Origin: Rhizobium sp. BT03
GTDB taxonomy: Bacteria > Pseudomonadota > Alphaproteobacteria > Rhizobiales > Rhizobiaceae
Assembly (NCBI RefSeq): GCF_030053155.1
Contig: NZ_CP125640.1
Coordinates: 3,694,001 to 3,758,000 of the forward strand
Reading direction: 5' to 3'
Length of the DNA stretch: 64,000 bases
Position 1 is the stretch's first letter. Each line of letters opens with the position of its first letter. The notes under the pieces were generated by a model. The model saw nothing but the letters and a program-made list of their open reading frames with translations. It had not been told where the DNA came from and ran no database searches. A program made the translations under genes and the position numbers. Below, piece after piece: positions 33,086-43,092 of this stretch.

Positions 33086-34129
33086 ATGCGACTACTCGTT
33101 CTTGGCACGGGCGTGATGGCGAAGAACCAGCTCGCCCGCTTCTCCCTCATCGACGGCGTGACGGTCGTCGGCGCCGTCGACACCGATCCCGAGCGGCTTT
33201 CGGCCTTCGCCGACAAGTTCAACATCGAAAAGCGGTTTCTTTCGCTGGAAGAGGCGATCGCCTGGGGTGAATTCGATGCGGCGACGAACGTCACGCCCGA
33301 CCGCATTCATCACCCGACGACCATGGCGCTGATTGCGGCTGGCAAACATGTGTTCTGCGAAAAGCCGCTGGCGGAGAACTATGCGAAGGCGCTTGAAATG
33401 ACGGAGGCGGCTGAGAAGGCCGGCGTCATCAACATGGTGAACCTGACCTATCGCAATGTCGCGCCGTTGCAGCGCGCCCGCGAGATGGTGCTATCAGGCG
33501 AGCTCGGCACGATCCGGCATGTGGAAGCCTCCTATCTCCAGAGCTGGCTGGTATCGCGGGCCTGGGGCGATTGGCGCACGGAATCGACCTGGCTGTGGCG
33601 GCTTTCCACCGGCCACGGCTCGAACGGCGTACTTGGCGATGTCGGCATCCATATCCTCGATTTCGCCGCCTACGGCGCAGCGACCGACATCGACCACGTC
33701 TTTGCACGATTGAAGACCTTCAATAAGGCGCCGGGCGGACAGATCGGCGAATATATGCTGGATGCCAATGACAGCTTCACCATGTCCGTCGATTTCGCCA
33801 ATGGCGCGCTCGGCGTCATCCATGCCAGCCGCTGGGCGACAGGTCATCTGAACGAGCTGAAGCTGCGCATCTACGGCGAAAAAGGTAGCCTTGAGGTCAT
33901 CCATCGTCCCAACGGTTCCGAGCTGCATGGCTGCCTCGGCGAGGGTGTCGAAACCGCCACCTGGACGCAGATCGAGGTCGAACCGGTGGCGACCAATTAC
34001 GAGCGTTTTGCCGAGGCCGTGGCCAGCGGCGTCCAGCCCGACCCTAACTTCCGCCACGCCGCCAACCTGCAGAAGGTGCTGGACCTCGCCATGGTAACCG
34101 AGCGCGAGCGGCGCGAGCTGAAGGTCTGA
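33086..34129 (+). CDS. thuB: ThuB-like Gfo/Idh/MocA oxidoreductase
   Basis: A 347-residue NAD(P)-dependent dehydrogenase. N-terminal Rossmann fold LLVLGTGVMAKNQLARF; the catalytic-lysine motif HVFCEKPLAENYAKA; C-terminal alpha/beta domain with GDVGIHILDFAAYG. ThuB is the partner of ThuA in oxidising trehalose and other disaccharides at C3. Spaced nine bases after thuA. The exact sugar cannot be read from sequence; paralogues act on inositols or other polyols. Confidence 0.88.
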   Translation: MRLLVLGTGVMAKNQLARFSLIDGVTVVGAVDTDPERLSAFADKFNIEKRFLSLEEAIAWGEFDAATNVTPDRIHHPTTMALIAAGKHVFCEKPLAENYAKALEMTEAAEKAGVINMVNLTYRNVAPLQRAREMVLSGELGTIRHVEASYLQSWLVSRAWGDWRTESTWLWRLSTGHGSNGVLGDVGIHILDFAAYGAATDIDHVFARLKTFNKAPGGQIGEYMLDANDSFTMSVDFANGALGVIHASRWATGHLNELKLRIYGEKGSLEVIHRPNGSELHGCLGEGVETATWTQIEVEPVATNYERFAEAVASGVQPDPNFRHAANLQKVLDLAMVTERERRELKV

Positions 34130-34158
34130 TCTGCCTTAGCATAGAGGTGCAACGCCGC

Positions 34159-34596
34159 ATGAAAAGCCTTCTGATAAGCTGGCCGCTTTGGGCGCTTCTT
34201 TCCGCCGGCTTTGCAGCGCTCACGGCGATTTTCGCCAAGGTCGGCGTCGAGAACGTCAATTCCGACTTCGCGACCTTCATTCGCACCGTGGTCATCCTGC
34301 TGGCGGCGGCGATGATGGTCTCCATATCGGGCAACTGGCAGGCGCCGTCTTCGGTGTCGAGCAGGAGTTGGCTCTTCCTGGTGCTCTCGGGTCTTGCCAC
34401 CGGCGCGTCGTGGATTTGCTATTTCCGCGCTCTGAAGCTCGGAGATGCTGCCCGCGTCGCCCCGATCGACAAGCTATCCGTCATGTTCGTGGCCGCCTTT
34501 GCCGTGCTGTTCCTGGGCGAACGCCTGACGCTGCCAAACTGGCTCGGCGTCGTGATGATTGCGGGAGGAGCCGTGCTCGTCGCTTACCGGGCATGA
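34159..34596 (+). CDS. single-domain EamA-family transporter
   Basis: A 145-residue membrane protein with five predicted membrane segments, half the size of usual ten-helix EamA/DMT carriers, so it should act as a dimer. Segments include WALLSAGFAALTAIFAKVGV and LGVVMIAGGAVLVAYRA; GASWICYFRALKLGDAARVA is the family-typical loop after helix 3. ATG 34159 is preferred to GTG 34147. Substrate unknown. Confidence 0.87.
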   Translation: MKSLLISWPLWALLSAGFAALTAIFAKVGVENVNSDFATFIRTVVILLAAAMMVSISGNWQAPSSVSSRSWLFLVLSGLATGASWICYFRALKLGDAARVAPIDKLSVMFVAAFAVLFLGERLTLPNWLGVVMIAGGAVLVAYRA

Positions 34597-34681
34597 AGCC
34601 GCGGATCGAGCCTTACGATCATAAATTCGTCGGTGCGTTGAGCCGCTTTCAGTTTGCGATATTTTCGCGTTATGCTTCCAC

Positions 34682-36214
34682 ATGGGCAGTTCATCGCTCT
34701 CCTTTGGTCCGTTCCTTTGCGATCTCGTGACAGGCAGCCTGTGGCGGGAGGGTAAGTCCGTCACGATAGGGCCACGGCCAGTCGCGCTGCTCGGTCTGCT
34801 GCTGGAGGCCGAAGGCCGTGTCGTTACCAAGGCTGAACTGATGGAGCGGGCCTGGCCGGGGCTTGCCGTCGAGGAAGGCAATCTCACGGTTCAGATTGCC
34901 ACGCTCCGGAAGCTCCTCGGTGCGAGGCCCGACGGCACGGACTGGATCGTCACCGTTCCGAGGGTCGGTTATCGCCTGCCGCGCCAGGACGGTGCCGGGA
35001 TGGCGCCAATGGCGCCACAGCCGCCATCCCTCGTGGTTCTTCCCTTCGCCAATCTCGGCGGTGATGCCGACCAGGACTATTTTGCCGATGGCGTGGTGAC
35101 GGAGATCATCACGGCCCTTGCGCGCTTCCGCTCCTTTTCGGTCGTCTCGCGCTATTCCGCCTTCGTCTACAAGGGGCGCAGCGTCGATGTGCGCGAGGTG
35201 GCGAGGGAACTGGGGGTCCGCTACGTGCTCGAAGGCAGCGTCCGGCGGGAAGGCGCGCAGGTGCGTATCAACGTACAATTGGTTGATGGCGTGACAGCGG
35301 CCAATCTCTGGGCCGATCAATTCGAAGATGGCATCAGCGGCATCTTCACCTTCCAGGACCATATTACCGAACACGTCGCTTCGATTGTCGAACCGGCAAT
35401 CGAAATCGCCGAAATCCGGAGATCGCGGCGCGATCGGCCGAACAGTCCGGCGGTCTATGATCTCTATCTGCGGGCGCTTGCGGCGATCACCGACGAGTCG
35501 ATCGAAAGCAATGCCGTCGCCTACGCGCTGTTGCGTGAGGCCCTTGCCATGGAGCCGGAAAATGCGTTGATCCTGTCCCTTGCCGCCTGGACGCTCGAAC
35601 ATCGCACCACCATGGGCTGGCCGCCGCTCGGAGAGGACGACAAGGCGGAATGCCTCAGGCTTGCACGCCGCGGCCTCCAGCATTCGGCCGGCGATCCCCG
35701 AGTGATGGTCCATTGCGGCATGGCGCTGCTGCAGACGGGCAAGGATTATGACGGCGGCATGGCCGTGCTGGAGGCCGCCGCCGCTGCCAATCCCAATGAT
35801 CTTCGCGTGGCTGCCTGTTCGGGCATCGCGGCTCTGCACTGCGGTGATGTCGATGACGCACTCGAGCGTCTGCACCGCGCCATCAGGCTGGGGCCGCGCG
35901 ATCCGGATGCGCGTTTTTCGCTGACCGGCATCGCGATGGCCGAAATCTTCCGCGGCAACTACGAGACGGCGGTCTCCTTTGCGGCGCGCTCGCTGGCGCT
36001 CAATGCGCATTTCGACCCGACCTACTGGATGCTGATCGCCGCACATGCGCATCTCGGCAATATGGTCGACGCCCAGCAATATCTGCAAGCGCTGGAGGCG
36101 ATCGCACCCGGTGTGACGCTCGAGAAAATTCAGGCCGGTCAGCCGGCCAAGAATCCTCAGCGCTTTTCGCCGGTGTTGGAAGGGCTGGCACGCGCCGGAA
36201 TGCGGGCGCGCTGA
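34682..36214 (+). CDS. winged-helix (OmpR-type) regulator with TPR region, CadC/adenylate-cyclase-like
   Basis: A 510-residue protein with an N-terminal OmpR-type winged helix (about 15-100; GPRPVALLGLLLEAEGRVVT, LTVQIATLRKLLG), a TolB-N/FlgO-like segment (about 110-225; SLVVLPFANLGGDADQDYFA, YVLEGSVRREGAQVRINVQL), and a long TPR region to the C-terminus. No membrane helix is evident. This architecture is widespread in rhizobia and is often annotated as adenylate cyclase, but no cyclase domain is present. Targets unknown. Confidence 0.88.
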   Translation: MGSSSLSFGPFLCDLVTGSLWREGKSVTIGPRPVALLGLLLEAEGRVVTKAELMERAWPGLAVEEGNLTVQIATLRKLLGARPDGTDWIVTVPRVGYRLPRQDGAGMAPMAPQPPSLVVLPFANLGGDADQDYFADGVVTEIITALARFRSFSVVSRYSAFVYKGRSVDVREVARELGVRYVLEGSVRREGAQVRINVQLVDGVTAANLWADQFEDGISGIFTFQDHITEHVASIVEPAIEIAEIRRSRRDRPNSPAVYDLYLRALAAITDESIESNAVAYALLREALAMEPENALILSLAAWTLEHRTTMGWPPLGEDDKAECLRLARRGLQHSAGDPRVMVHCGMALLQTGKDYDGGMAVLEAAAAANPNDLRVAACSGIAALHCGDVDDALERLHRAIRLGPRDPDARFSLTGIAMAEIFRGNYETAVSFAARSLALNAHFDPTYWMLIAAHAHLGNMVDAQQYLQALEAIAPGVTLEKIQAGQPAKNPQRFSPVLEGLARAGMRAR

Positions 36215-36313
36215 CACGCATTTGGAAGTTTTAGCAGCTTTTAATCCGGTCTTTAAAGACCCAAACCCGCCGTTTCGGCCAGGCTGGTCCATCAACCGAT
36301 GGAGGATCGGCCC

Positions 36314-36517
36314 ATGCTTTCCAGCATGCATATTCTGTCCCTTAAACAGGGCAGGCTTTACGGCGACCGCATCCCGATAGAGGCACTGCCGCAAGGCTTT
36401 ACTTTGCCGCGACGGCTCGTTGCGCTGATCGGCAGATGGCGCAAACACACGAAAAAAGACCCCGCCGAAGCGGGGCCGGAGGTTGCCGAGCCGCAGCAGG
36501 CGGCACCGGCGATCTGA
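36314..36517 (+). CDS. small basic protein, unknown
   Basis: A 67-residue frame whose ATG at 36314 (MLSSMHILSLKQGR) lies eight bases after GGAGG. It has a basic centre (FTLPRRLVALIGRWRKHTKK) and an acidic, Ala/Pro-rich tail. I recognise no family. Support is the ribosome binding site and codon bias; it is convergent with the DUF1236-like gene, 12 bases away. Confidence 0.5.
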   Translation: MLSSMHILSLKQGRLYGDRIPIEALPQGFTLPRRLVALIGRWRKHTKKDPAEAGPEVAEPQQAAPAI

Positions 36518-36529
36518 ATGTTCTTGGAC

Positions 36530-36925
36530 TTACTCGATGACCTGCACCACGCGGTGAGTACGGGGTTCGACGATCACATGTTGATTGTTGATGACCGTAT
36601 AGGCGTATTTCGGATTGTCAGGCACCGGTGTGACGACAACATCGGCCGGAAGCGGCTTGCCGACGACGATCGGCTCCTGGACGACCACCGAGGCGGTCGG
36701 GGCCGGCTGCTGCTGGACGTAGGTGACGACCTCGCGCGGCGGCGGATCGACAACGGCGCCGGCGACACCGCCGGCCACGCCGCCAATGGCGGCACCCACC
36801 GGGCCACCGACGATCGCGCCGGTGATCGCGCCGCCGGCTGCGCCGGTCACGGCGCCATCAGCGAGGGCATTGGTTGCAAGTGACGACAGCGCAAGGGCGC
36901 TGGAGACAAGTAGAATCTTGTACAT
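36530..36925 (-). CDS. DUF1236-like secreted glycine-rich protein
   Basis: A 131-residue exported protein. ATG 36925 follows AAAGGAGAAG; signal peptide MYKILLVSSALALSSLATNA, probable cleavage at ALA. A glycine/alanine-rich segment (TGAAGGAITGAIVGGPVGAA) resembles glycine-zipper membrane-inserting regions, and the C-terminus carries the DUF1236 motif YAYTVINNQHVIVEPRTHRV. The role is unknown. An exact EcfG promoter lies 34 bases upstream, marking it as a general stress gene. Confidence 0.85.
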   Translation of the reverse strand: MYKILLVSSALALSSLATNALADGAVTGAAGGAITGAIVGGPVGAAIGGVAGGVAGAVVDPPPREVVTYVQQQPAPTASVVVQEPIVVGKPLPADVVVTPVPDNPKYAYTVINNQHVIVEPRTHRVVQVIE

Positions 36926-36958
36926 TTTGCTTCTCCTTTGCTGGGGTTGCGTTTGGGT

Positions 36959-36983
36959 AACGACCACGCCAATCCGAGGTTCC
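36959..36983 (-). promoter_or_regulatory. EcfG-type promoter of the DUF1236-like gene
   Basis: GGAAC (36983-36979), 16-base spacer, CGTT (36962-36959) on the minus strand, 34 bases before the start codon. Confidence 0.65.
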
Positions 36984-37057
36984 GGCAGGAGAGAGTCACG
37001 CTTTGGAAGGCCGGTTCACATTCTGTGAGGCGGCCGAAGCCGTCCACCGCGGTTGGA

Positions 37058-38170
37058 TTATTCCAGTCGCCGGCGGAAGAGCCAGGCGGCGGCGCTGAGT
37101 GTGACGGCGGCGATCAATGCCAGCGGGATCGTCTGGTGGACCACCTCGCTCAGGGGGATATCCTTGAGGAAAACGCCTTTGACGATCACCAGGAAATAAC
37201 GCAGCGGGTTGATGAAGGTTATCGGCTGGAGCCAGCCCGGCATGTTCTCGATCGGCGTCGCGAAGCCCGAAAGCAGCATGGCCGGGACCATGAACAGGAA
37301 GGCGCCGAGGATCGCCTGCTGCTGCGTCATCGACAGCGCCGAAATGAAGAGGCCGAGCCCGGCGACCGAGCCGAGATAGAAGATCGCGCTGCCGTAAAGC
37401 AGGAAGAGCGAGCCGCGCAGCGGCACCTCGAACAGGAAGACGGCGGCGAGGATATAGACTGTGATGTGGAAGAGGCCGATCATCATCGGCGGGATCAGCT
37501 TGCCGATCAGGATTTCGTGCAGGCGCAGCGGCGAGACCATCAGCTGGTCGAAGGTGCCGAGCTCGCGCTCGCGGGCGATCGACAGAGCCGTGACGATCAG
37601 GCCGATCAGGAGCGCAATGCTGGCGATCAGGTTCGGCACCATGAACCATTGGTAGGTGAGGTTCGGGTTGAACCAGTTGCGCGACACCGATGAGACGGTG
37701 CCGGCGCCGGCGCGTTTGCCTGCCGGTGTTTCGGCGGCAAGGGCTCCGCCGATCTGGGAGAGGTAGCCGGCGACGATCTGCGAGGCGTTGGAGCGGCGGC
37801 CGTCGAGCACCACCTGGAGATCAACAGGTGTTCCCGCCTCGATGTTGCGCGAAAAATCCGGACCGATCTCGATCGCCGCGATCACGGTCTGGTTGTCGAT
37901 CGCGACCCGGACTTCGCCCTGATCTGTGGCGAATTCGATGTTGCGAAAGGTCGGCGAACCGTCGATGCGCTCGATCAGTTCCTGGCCCCAGTGGCCGCTG
38001 TCGCGGTTAAGGATCATGACGTCGACATTGCGGACTTCCAATGTCGCGGCATAGGAGAAGACGAGAAGCTGGACAATCGGCGGGCCGATCAGGATGGCGC
38101 GGCCCTTGGGGTCGCGCAGCACGGCGAGCAGTTCCTTGACGATGAGGGCGTAAAGCCTTGTCCATCCCAT
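37058..38170 (-). CDS. ybhR: ABC-2 transporter permease (YbhR-like)
   Basis: About 370 residues. One N-terminal membrane segment, a large periplasmic domain (residues about 45-170), then five membrane segments (for example LIASIALLIGLIVTALSI and GLGLFISALSMTQQQAILGA). ATG 38170 lies just after the stop of the paralogous permease. Last gene of a cecR-ybhG-ybhF-ybhS-ybhR-type operon in the same order as in E. coli, where it exports antibiotics such as cefoperazone and chloramphenicol-related compounds. Confidence 0.88.
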   Translation of the reverse strand: MGWTRLYALIVKELLAVLRDPKGRAILIGPPIVQLLVFSYAATLEVRNVDVMILNRDSGHWGQELIERIDGSPTFRNIEFATDQGEVRVAIDNQTVIAAIEIGPDFSRNIEAGTPVDLQVVLDGRRSNASQIVAGYLSQIGGALAAETPAGKRAGAGTVSSVSRNWFNPNLTYQWFMVPNLIASIALLIGLIVTALSIARERELGTFDQLMVSPLRLHEILIGKLIPPMMIGLFHITVYILAAVFLFEVPLRGSLFLLYGSAIFYLGSVAGLGLFISALSMTQQQAILGAFLFMVPAMLLSGFATPIENMPGWLQPITFINPLRYFLVIVKGVFLKDIPLSEVVHQTIPLALIAAVTLSAAAWLFRRRLE

Positions 38171-38171
38171 C

Positions 38172-39299
38172 TCAGCCGATCCTCTTTCGGGTGCTGCGCG
38201 CCGCAAGCACGAACATGACGGCGCCGATCGTCAGCATCACGGAGATTGCCTTTCCGAACATCGGCCAGATGTCGCCGGCGAGGAAGACCGTTTGCAGGCT
38301 GGGGATCAGGTAACGCGCCGGCACGATGAAGGTGATCCACTGGATCACCTGAGGCATGGAGTTGATCTCGAACAGGAAGCCCGACAGCAGGAAGGCCGGC
38401 AGGAAGGCGGAGATCAGCGCCAGCTGCGAGGCGAGGAACTGGTTCTTCGTTGCCGTCGAGATCAGCAGGCCCTGGCCGAGCGCCGGGATCAGGAAGGCGG
38501 CCGAAAGCGCGTAAAGGGCGGCGACCGATCCGCGGAACGGCACGCCGAAGAGAAAGACGGCCAGCAGCACGCAGAGCGTCATCGAGGTGAGGCCGAGCAG
38601 GAAATAGGGCAGGATCTTGCCGGCGAGCAGTTCGACCGCGGTCACCGGCGTTGCCATCATCGCCTCCATGGTGCCGCGCTCCCATTCGCGGGCGACGACG
38701 AGCGAGGTCAGCAGCGTGCCGACCAGCGTCATGACGATGGCGATCGAACCGGGCACGAGAAAATTGCGGCTGGTCAGCTCCGGATTAAACCAGAAGCGCT
38801 GCTCGACCGCGATGGCGGGAGTGTGGGAGGCCACGTCGGCCTGGCGCTGCTGCTCCCAGTTGGCGACGGCGCCCTGGGCATAATTCTGGACGAAATTGGC
38901 GGTGTTCGGGTCGGAACCGTCGACGATCACCTGAATGGCGGGATGGTTGTTTGCGGTGTAGCGCGTGGTGAAATCGGCCGGGATGATGACGATGCCGCGC
39001 ACATTGCCGAGTACGAGATCTTCCTCGAACAGGCGCCGGTCGCGGCCGATCGCGACATCGAAATAGCGCGAGGCCTGGAAGCTGGCCGACAGATCCTGCG
39101 TCAGCGGTGTCAGTTCCTCGGTCACTAGGCCGATGCGGGTGCGGGTGGTATCGAGCGAGACGCCGTAACCGAAGAGAAAGAGCAGGATCAGCGGCAGCAC
39201 GAAAGCAATCAGGATGCTGCTCGGATCGCGGATCGCCTGAAAGCTTTCCTTGCGCACGAGGGCAAAAAGCCGCCGCAGCCGGCCGGAAGAGGCGCTCAT
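38172..39299 (-). CDS. ybhS: ABC-2 transporter permease (YbhS-like)
   Basis: A 375-residue paralogue of the next permease with the same layout: N-terminal segment SILIAFVLPLILLFLFGYGV, periplasmic domain, and five C-terminal segments containing the ABC-2 signature region REWERGTMEAMMATPVTAVE. Its ATG overlaps the stop of the fused ATPase (ATGA). The two permeases probably form a heterodimer driven by the double ATPase. Confidence 0.89.
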   Translation of the reverse strand: MSASSGRLRRLFALVRKESFQAIRDPSSILIAFVLPLILLFLFGYGVSLDTTRTRIGLVTEELTPLTQDLSASFQASRYFDVAIGRDRRLFEEDLVLGNVRGIVIIPADFTTRYTANNHPAIQVIVDGSDPNTANFVQNYAQGAVANWEQQRQADVASHTPAIAVEQRFWFNPELTSRNFLVPGSIAIVMTLVGTLLTSLVVAREWERGTMEAMMATPVTAVELLAGKILPYFLLGLTSMTLCVLLAVFLFGVPFRGSVAALYALSAAFLIPALGQGLLISTATKNQFLASQLALISAFLPAFLLSGFLFEINSMPQVIQWITFIVPARYLIPSLQTVFLAGDIWPMFGKAISVMLTIGAVMFVLAARSTRKRIG

Positions 39300-41044
39300 G
39301 CGGCGTCCTCCGCTTCCGATTGCTGCACCAGCGCGATGAAGGCGTCCTCCATCGTCGGGTCCGGCTGCTCGTTGGTCGCGACGCGGGCCTTCAACTCATC
39401 GGGCGAGCCAAGCGCGATCGAGCGGCCGCGATAGATCAGCGAGATGCGGTCGCAATATTCCGCCTCGTCCATGAAATGGGTGGTGACGAGCACGGTGACG
39501 CCTTTTTCGACCAGCCCGTTGATATGCGTCCAGAATTCGCGCCTTGTGATCGGATCGACACCCGAGGTCGGTTCGTCCAGGAAGAGGCCGCGCGGCTCGT
39601 GCATGACGGCGCAGGCGAGCGCCAGACGCTGCTTCAGGCCTAGCGGCAGGTCCTTGGCGGGTTCGCGGGCGTGGCGGCCGAAATCGAAAATGCCGGCCAT
39701 CAGCGCGATGCGCTCGCGCTTGCGCTGCCCGCGAAGGCCGTAGACGCCGGCGAAGAATTCGAGGTTCTGCATGACGGTGAGATCGCCATAAAGCGAGAAT
39801 TTCTGCGCCATATAGCCGAGCTGGTTGCGGGCTTCGGCGGCATCGCGGCGAAGATCGAAACCGGCAACACGGCCCTCGCCGCCGGTCGGCTTCAGCAGGC
39901 CGCAGAGCATCTTGAAGGTGGTGGATTTACCGGCGCCGTTCGGGCCGAGCAGGCCGAAGATCTCGCCGCGGCGGATATCGAAGCTGATATCCTCCGCGGC
40001 GGTGAAATCGCCGAAGCGCTTGGTCAGGCCCCTGGCCTCGATCACCGGCCGGTCGCCTTCGGCCTTCAGCGGCTCTTGCGCTTCGGCCAGCCTGGAGCGG
40101 CCGCCGGGGCCGCCGCCCAGCATGTCGACAAAGGCATCCTCGAAGCGGGGCGGGGCAGGGGCGAGCGTCGCCCCGTCGCCGGCCTTGCCGATATCGAGTT
40201 TTTTGTCCTTGGCCGCCACCAGGCGGATCGCCTCGCCCTGGATCACGCCGTCGATGACGCCGTCTGCCTGCAGGAGCTCGGCAAGCACCTGCCGGCGGCG
40301 GCCGCTGGCGCCGGATAGTCTGAAGACACGGTCGTTGACGCGCTCGGTCATCTCGGCGGGTTTTCCCGAGAAGAGCAGCTTTCCCTGGTTCAAGAGCAGC
40401 ACGTGGTCGCAGGCTTCCGCCTCGTCGAGATAGGCGGTCGACCAGAGCACGCCGATGCCTTCCCTCGTCAGGTTCTCGACCATTTTCCAGAGGTCGCGGC
40501 GCGAGATCGGATCGACGCCGACGCCGGGCTCGTCGAGCAGCAGCAGGCGTGGTTTTTTGAGAAGTGCGCAGGCAAGACCGAGCTTCTGTTTCATGCCGCC
40601 GGAGAGTTTGCCGCCGAGCCGGCCGGTGAAACGTTTGAGGTCGGTGAAGGTCAGCAGTTCGTCGAAGGCGCTGGCGCGCTCGCCTTTCGGCAGGCCGCGC
40701 AGATCGGCGTAGAGATCGAGGTTTTCCTGCACCGAGAGGTCCTCGTAGAGGCCGAAGCGCTGCGGCATGTAGCCGATCGCCGCCTGGATGCCGGCGGCGT
40801 TCTTCCTGGTGTCGAAGCCGAGAACCTCTACCGTTCCCGCATCCGGCAGCATCAGGCCGGTCATCAGCCGGATCAGCGTCGTCTTGCCGGCGCCATCGGG
40901 GCCGACGAGCCCGGTGATCGCGCCGCCGCCGATGACGCCGGAGACGGCGTCGAGGGCCGGCGGCGCCTCGCCGAAGCGTTTGGTGACGCCGTCGATCCGG
41001 ACGAGCGGCTTGTCGTCCCAATCTTTCTGAGGGGCGGCGGTCAT
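39296..41044 (-). CDS. ybhF: fused double ABC ATPase (YbhF-like)
   Basis: A 582-residue protein with two nucleotide-binding domains. The first has Walker [18 protein letters not shown], signature [13 protein letters not shown] and Walker [13 protein letters not shown]; the second has [16 protein letters not shown], Walker [13 protein letters not shown] and a degenerate signature, [13 protein letters not shown] charged linker (about 280-330) joins them. Overlaps ybhG upstream and ybhS downstream by four bases each, so the whole efflux operon is translationally coupled. Confidence 0.92.
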   Translation of the reverse strand: MTAAPQKDWDDKPLVRIDGVTKRFGEAPPALDAVSGVIGGGAITGLVGPDGAGKTTLIRLMTGLMLPDAGTVEVLGFDTRKNAAGIQAAIGYMPQRFGLYEDLSVQENLDLYADLRGLPKGERASAFDELLTFTDLKRFTGRLGGKLSGGMKQKLGLACALLKKPRLLLLDEPGVGVDPISRRDLWKMVENLTREGIGVLWSTAYLDEAEACDHVLLLNQGKLLFSGKPAEMTERVNDRVFRLSGASGRRRQVLAELLQADGVIDGVIQGEAIRLVAAKDKKLDIGKAGDGATLAPAPPRFEDAFVDMLGGGPGGRSRLAEAQEPLKAEGDRPVIEARGLTKRFGDFTAAEDISFDIRRGEIFGLLGPNGAGKSTTFKMLCGLLKPTGGEGRVAGFDLRRDAAEARNQLGYMAQKFSLYGDLTVMQNLEFFAGVYGLRGQRKRERIALMAGIFDFGRHAREPAKDLPLGLKQRLALACAVMHEPRGLFLDEPTSGVDPITRREFWTHINGLVEKGVTVLVTTHFMDEAEYCDRISLIYRGRSIALGSPDELKARVATNEQPDPTMEDAFIALVQQSEAEDAA

Positions 41045-42051
41045 CGTCCGTCTGCCGCGGGCGTCGGAAGACGCACGGTGACCGGCATGCCCTGGCGCAG
41101 ATCCGGGCCTGGTTTGTCGATGACGATCCTCAGGCGATAGACGAGATCGGTCCTCAGCTCCGGCGTCTCCACCGATTTCGGGGTGAATTCGGCGACCGGC
41201 GAGATGAAGCCGATCGTGCCGTCATAGGGTTTGTCGGGTGCCGTATCGGAGGTGACGGACACCTTCATGCCGGGATGGATGCGGCCGAGATCGGGTTCGG
41301 CAACATAGCTGCGCACCCAGACGGGTTCGGTCAGGGAGAGCACGAAGACGGTATCGGCCGGCGAGACGATCGCGCCGTTCTCCCGCACCCGCGAGAGGAT
41401 GATACCGTCGTTCGGGGCGCGCAGCTCCGTGTCGGCGAGCGAGGTGCGGGCCGAGGCGAGCGTCGCCTCGGCCGCCTTCAGCTGCGCATCGGCGGCGGCG
41501 ATATCCTCGACGCGGGAACCTTCCTGCAGCAGCTTCAGCGCCTCGTTGGCGGATTGCGAGCGGGCGGCGGCCATCGCCTTTGCGGCGGTCGCCTGGTCGA
41601 GCGTCGCTTCGGAAATCGTGCCTTGCGGGCGCAGCTGGCGGGCGCGGTCATAGGCGAGGTTGGCATTTTCGAGATCGGCGAGGCTTTCGTCATAAGCGGC
41701 GCGCGCCTGGGCGATTTCGGTCGGACGGGGGCCGGCCTTCAGCTTGTCGAGCGTGGCGCGAAGGGCAGCCGCGTTGGCTTCGCCCGAGCGGACGGCAAAT
41801 TCATAGGGTGCGGCGTCGAGCCTGGCCAGCACCGTTCCGCTCTTGACCACATCGCCTTCGTCGGCGCCGAGTTCGGAGAGGCGGCCGCTGACGCGGAAGC
41901 CGAGCGAGACCTGACGGATATCGACATTGCCGTAAAGGACGAATTCGCGGCGGGCGTCGGGCAGCCAGCCGAGCTTTTCAGGCAGGCCGTACCACCAGAC
42001 GGCGCCTGCCGCAGCGAGGAGAAGCAGGGCAACGGGGACGAGGCGTTTCAT
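41041..42051 (-). CDS. ybhG: HlyD-family membrane fusion protein (YbhG-like)
   Basis: A 336-residue periplasmic adaptor. ATG 42051 ([11 protein letters not shown]) starts an N-terminal anchor or signal segment; it overlaps the TetR stop by four bases. A lipoyl/beta-barrel part ([39 protein letters not shown]) brackets a long alpha-helical hairpin (about 100-200) as in adaptors that reach a TolC-type channel. No outer-membrane partner is encoded here. Confidence 0.9.
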   Translation of the reverse strand: MKRLVPVALLLLAAAGAVWWYGLPEKLGWLPDARREFVLYGNVDIRQVSLGFRVSGRLSELGADEGDVVKSGTVLARLDAAPYEFAVRSGEANAAALRATLDKLKAGPRPTEIAQARAAYDESLADLENANLAYDRARQLRPQGTISEATLDQATAAKAMAAARSQSANEALKLLQEGSRVEDIAAADAQLKAAEATLASARTSLADTELRAPNDGIILSRVRENGAIVSPADTVFVLSLTEPVWVRSYVAEPDLGRIHPGMKVSVTSDTAPDKPYDGTIGFISPVAEFTPKSVETPELRTDLVYRLRIVIDKPGPDLRQGMPVTVRLPTPAADGR

Positions 42052-42755
42052 GCCGCGCCTCCCTTCGACGGTCCGAGCACATCCACCAGTTCGGCGGCAA
42101 GGCCGCGCAAGATTTCCACCTGTTCCGGGCCGACGGCCTCCCATTCCATCTGGGCAAGGACGGCCGCGTGGGTGACGCGAAAGACGAGGATGCTGCCGAT
42201 AAGGTTGAAGGTGCGCAGGCGTACATGCTCAGAGGCGGGATCTTCCCGCAGGATGGCGCCGATCAGCCGCCGGCCCATCTCGATCATCGGCCGCATGATG
42301 CCCTGATAAACCCTTGTGAAGGCTTCGGTCGGCTCCATCTGCTCGCGGATCAGGAAGCGCGCCCAGGATTCGGATTCCTTGCCGACGAAAAGCGTCACCA
42401 TGGTCTGGAGAATTTCCGTGAGGAAGAGGCGGGCTTCGCTTTCGCCGAGCGTTTCGCCGGCAGCGTCGAGCGCCATCAGATGCGTGCCGATACGCGCCCT
42501 CATGTCGCCGACATGCGTATCGATGCGGGCCATCAGATATTCGGCGGTGGCGATGTAGAGGCCTTCCTTGCTGCCGAAATAATAGGGGATCGCCTGCAGG
42601 TTGACGCCGGCGGCTTCGGTCAGCTGGCGTGTCGAGGCGCCGTCAAAGCCGTAGCGGCCGAAGACGTCGAGAGCGGCGGCCAACATCTTCTGTCGCGCGG
42701 CCTCGGCGCGGGCGGATGCCGGCGGGGTTTGCGTGTCGTGTTCCTGGTTCATCAC
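42048..42755 (-). CDS. cecR: TetR/CecR-family regulator of the ABC efflux operon
   Basis: A 235-residue repressor with N-terminal helix-turn-helix ([20 protein letters not shown]) and a CecR-type (DUF1956) C-terminal domain. It is the first gene of the operon, as in E. coli cecR(ybiH)-ybhGFSR. A perfect 12-base palindrome lies 29 bases upstream and is the likely operator. Start is the first or second of two adjacent ATGs. Confidence 0.9.
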   Translation of the reverse strand: MMNQEHDTQTPPASARAEAARQKMLAAALDVFGRYGFDGASTRQLTEAAGVNLQAIPYYFGSKEGLYIATAEYLMARIDTHVGDMRARIGTHLMALDAAGETLGESEARLFLTEILQTMVTLFVGKESESWARFLIREQMEPTEAFTRVYQGIMRPMIEMGRRLIGAILREDPASEHVRLRTFNLIGSILVFRVTHAAVLAQMEWEAVGPEQVEILRGLAAELVDVLGPSKGGAA

Positions 42756-42783
42756 AGGTTTATAACGCCGATCACAAAATAAG

Positions 42784-42795
42784 TCAATCGATTGA
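42784..42795. promoter_or_regulatory. palindromic operator upstream of cecR
   Basis: TCAATCGATTGA, a perfect palindrome inside an AT-rich region (AAATAAG before, TATATTTT after), in the promoter position of the cecR-ybhGFSR operon. Confidence 0.55.
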
Positions 42796-42939
42796 TATAT
42801 TTTGCCGAAGGGTAGCCCGATCTGTGGGGCTTTTCACTCAGGCTCGCATCGCGCCGGCCAAAAAATCCGCCGATTTTTTCTATTTTGGCGCTCATTTTTC
42901 GACACAAAACGGCCTTGCTCTTTCCGTATTGCCGATGAG

Positions 42940-43092
42940 ATGCGTATCCAAATTTATATTATCGCGCTGCTCTTGAGCGCCATCATGTGGTCGATCTCGT
43001 TCGATGCGGCGCGCGAATCCTATCATGCCGCGCAAAGTGCGGGATTGATGCCGAACCTGCATATCAACAAGAAGCTGGATCGCGTTCTTTAG
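42940..43092 (+). CDS. possible 50-residue membrane protein
   Basis: ATG 42940 begins MRIQIYIIALLLSAIMWSIS, a single membrane segment or signal, then a polar tail (ARESYHAAQSAGLMPNLHIN). No good ribosome binding site and no family recognised. The frame is open further upstream to 42802, but that part has no coding character. Listed as tentative. The following 240 bases (43093-43334) show no gene. Confidence 0.35.
   Translation: MRIQIYIIALLLSAIMWSISFDAARESYHAAQSAGLMPNLHINKKLDRVL

Noticed and set aside
34691..36448. 585-codon minus-strand open frame
   Set aside because: Antisense to the winged-helix/TPR regulator; no recognisable domain.
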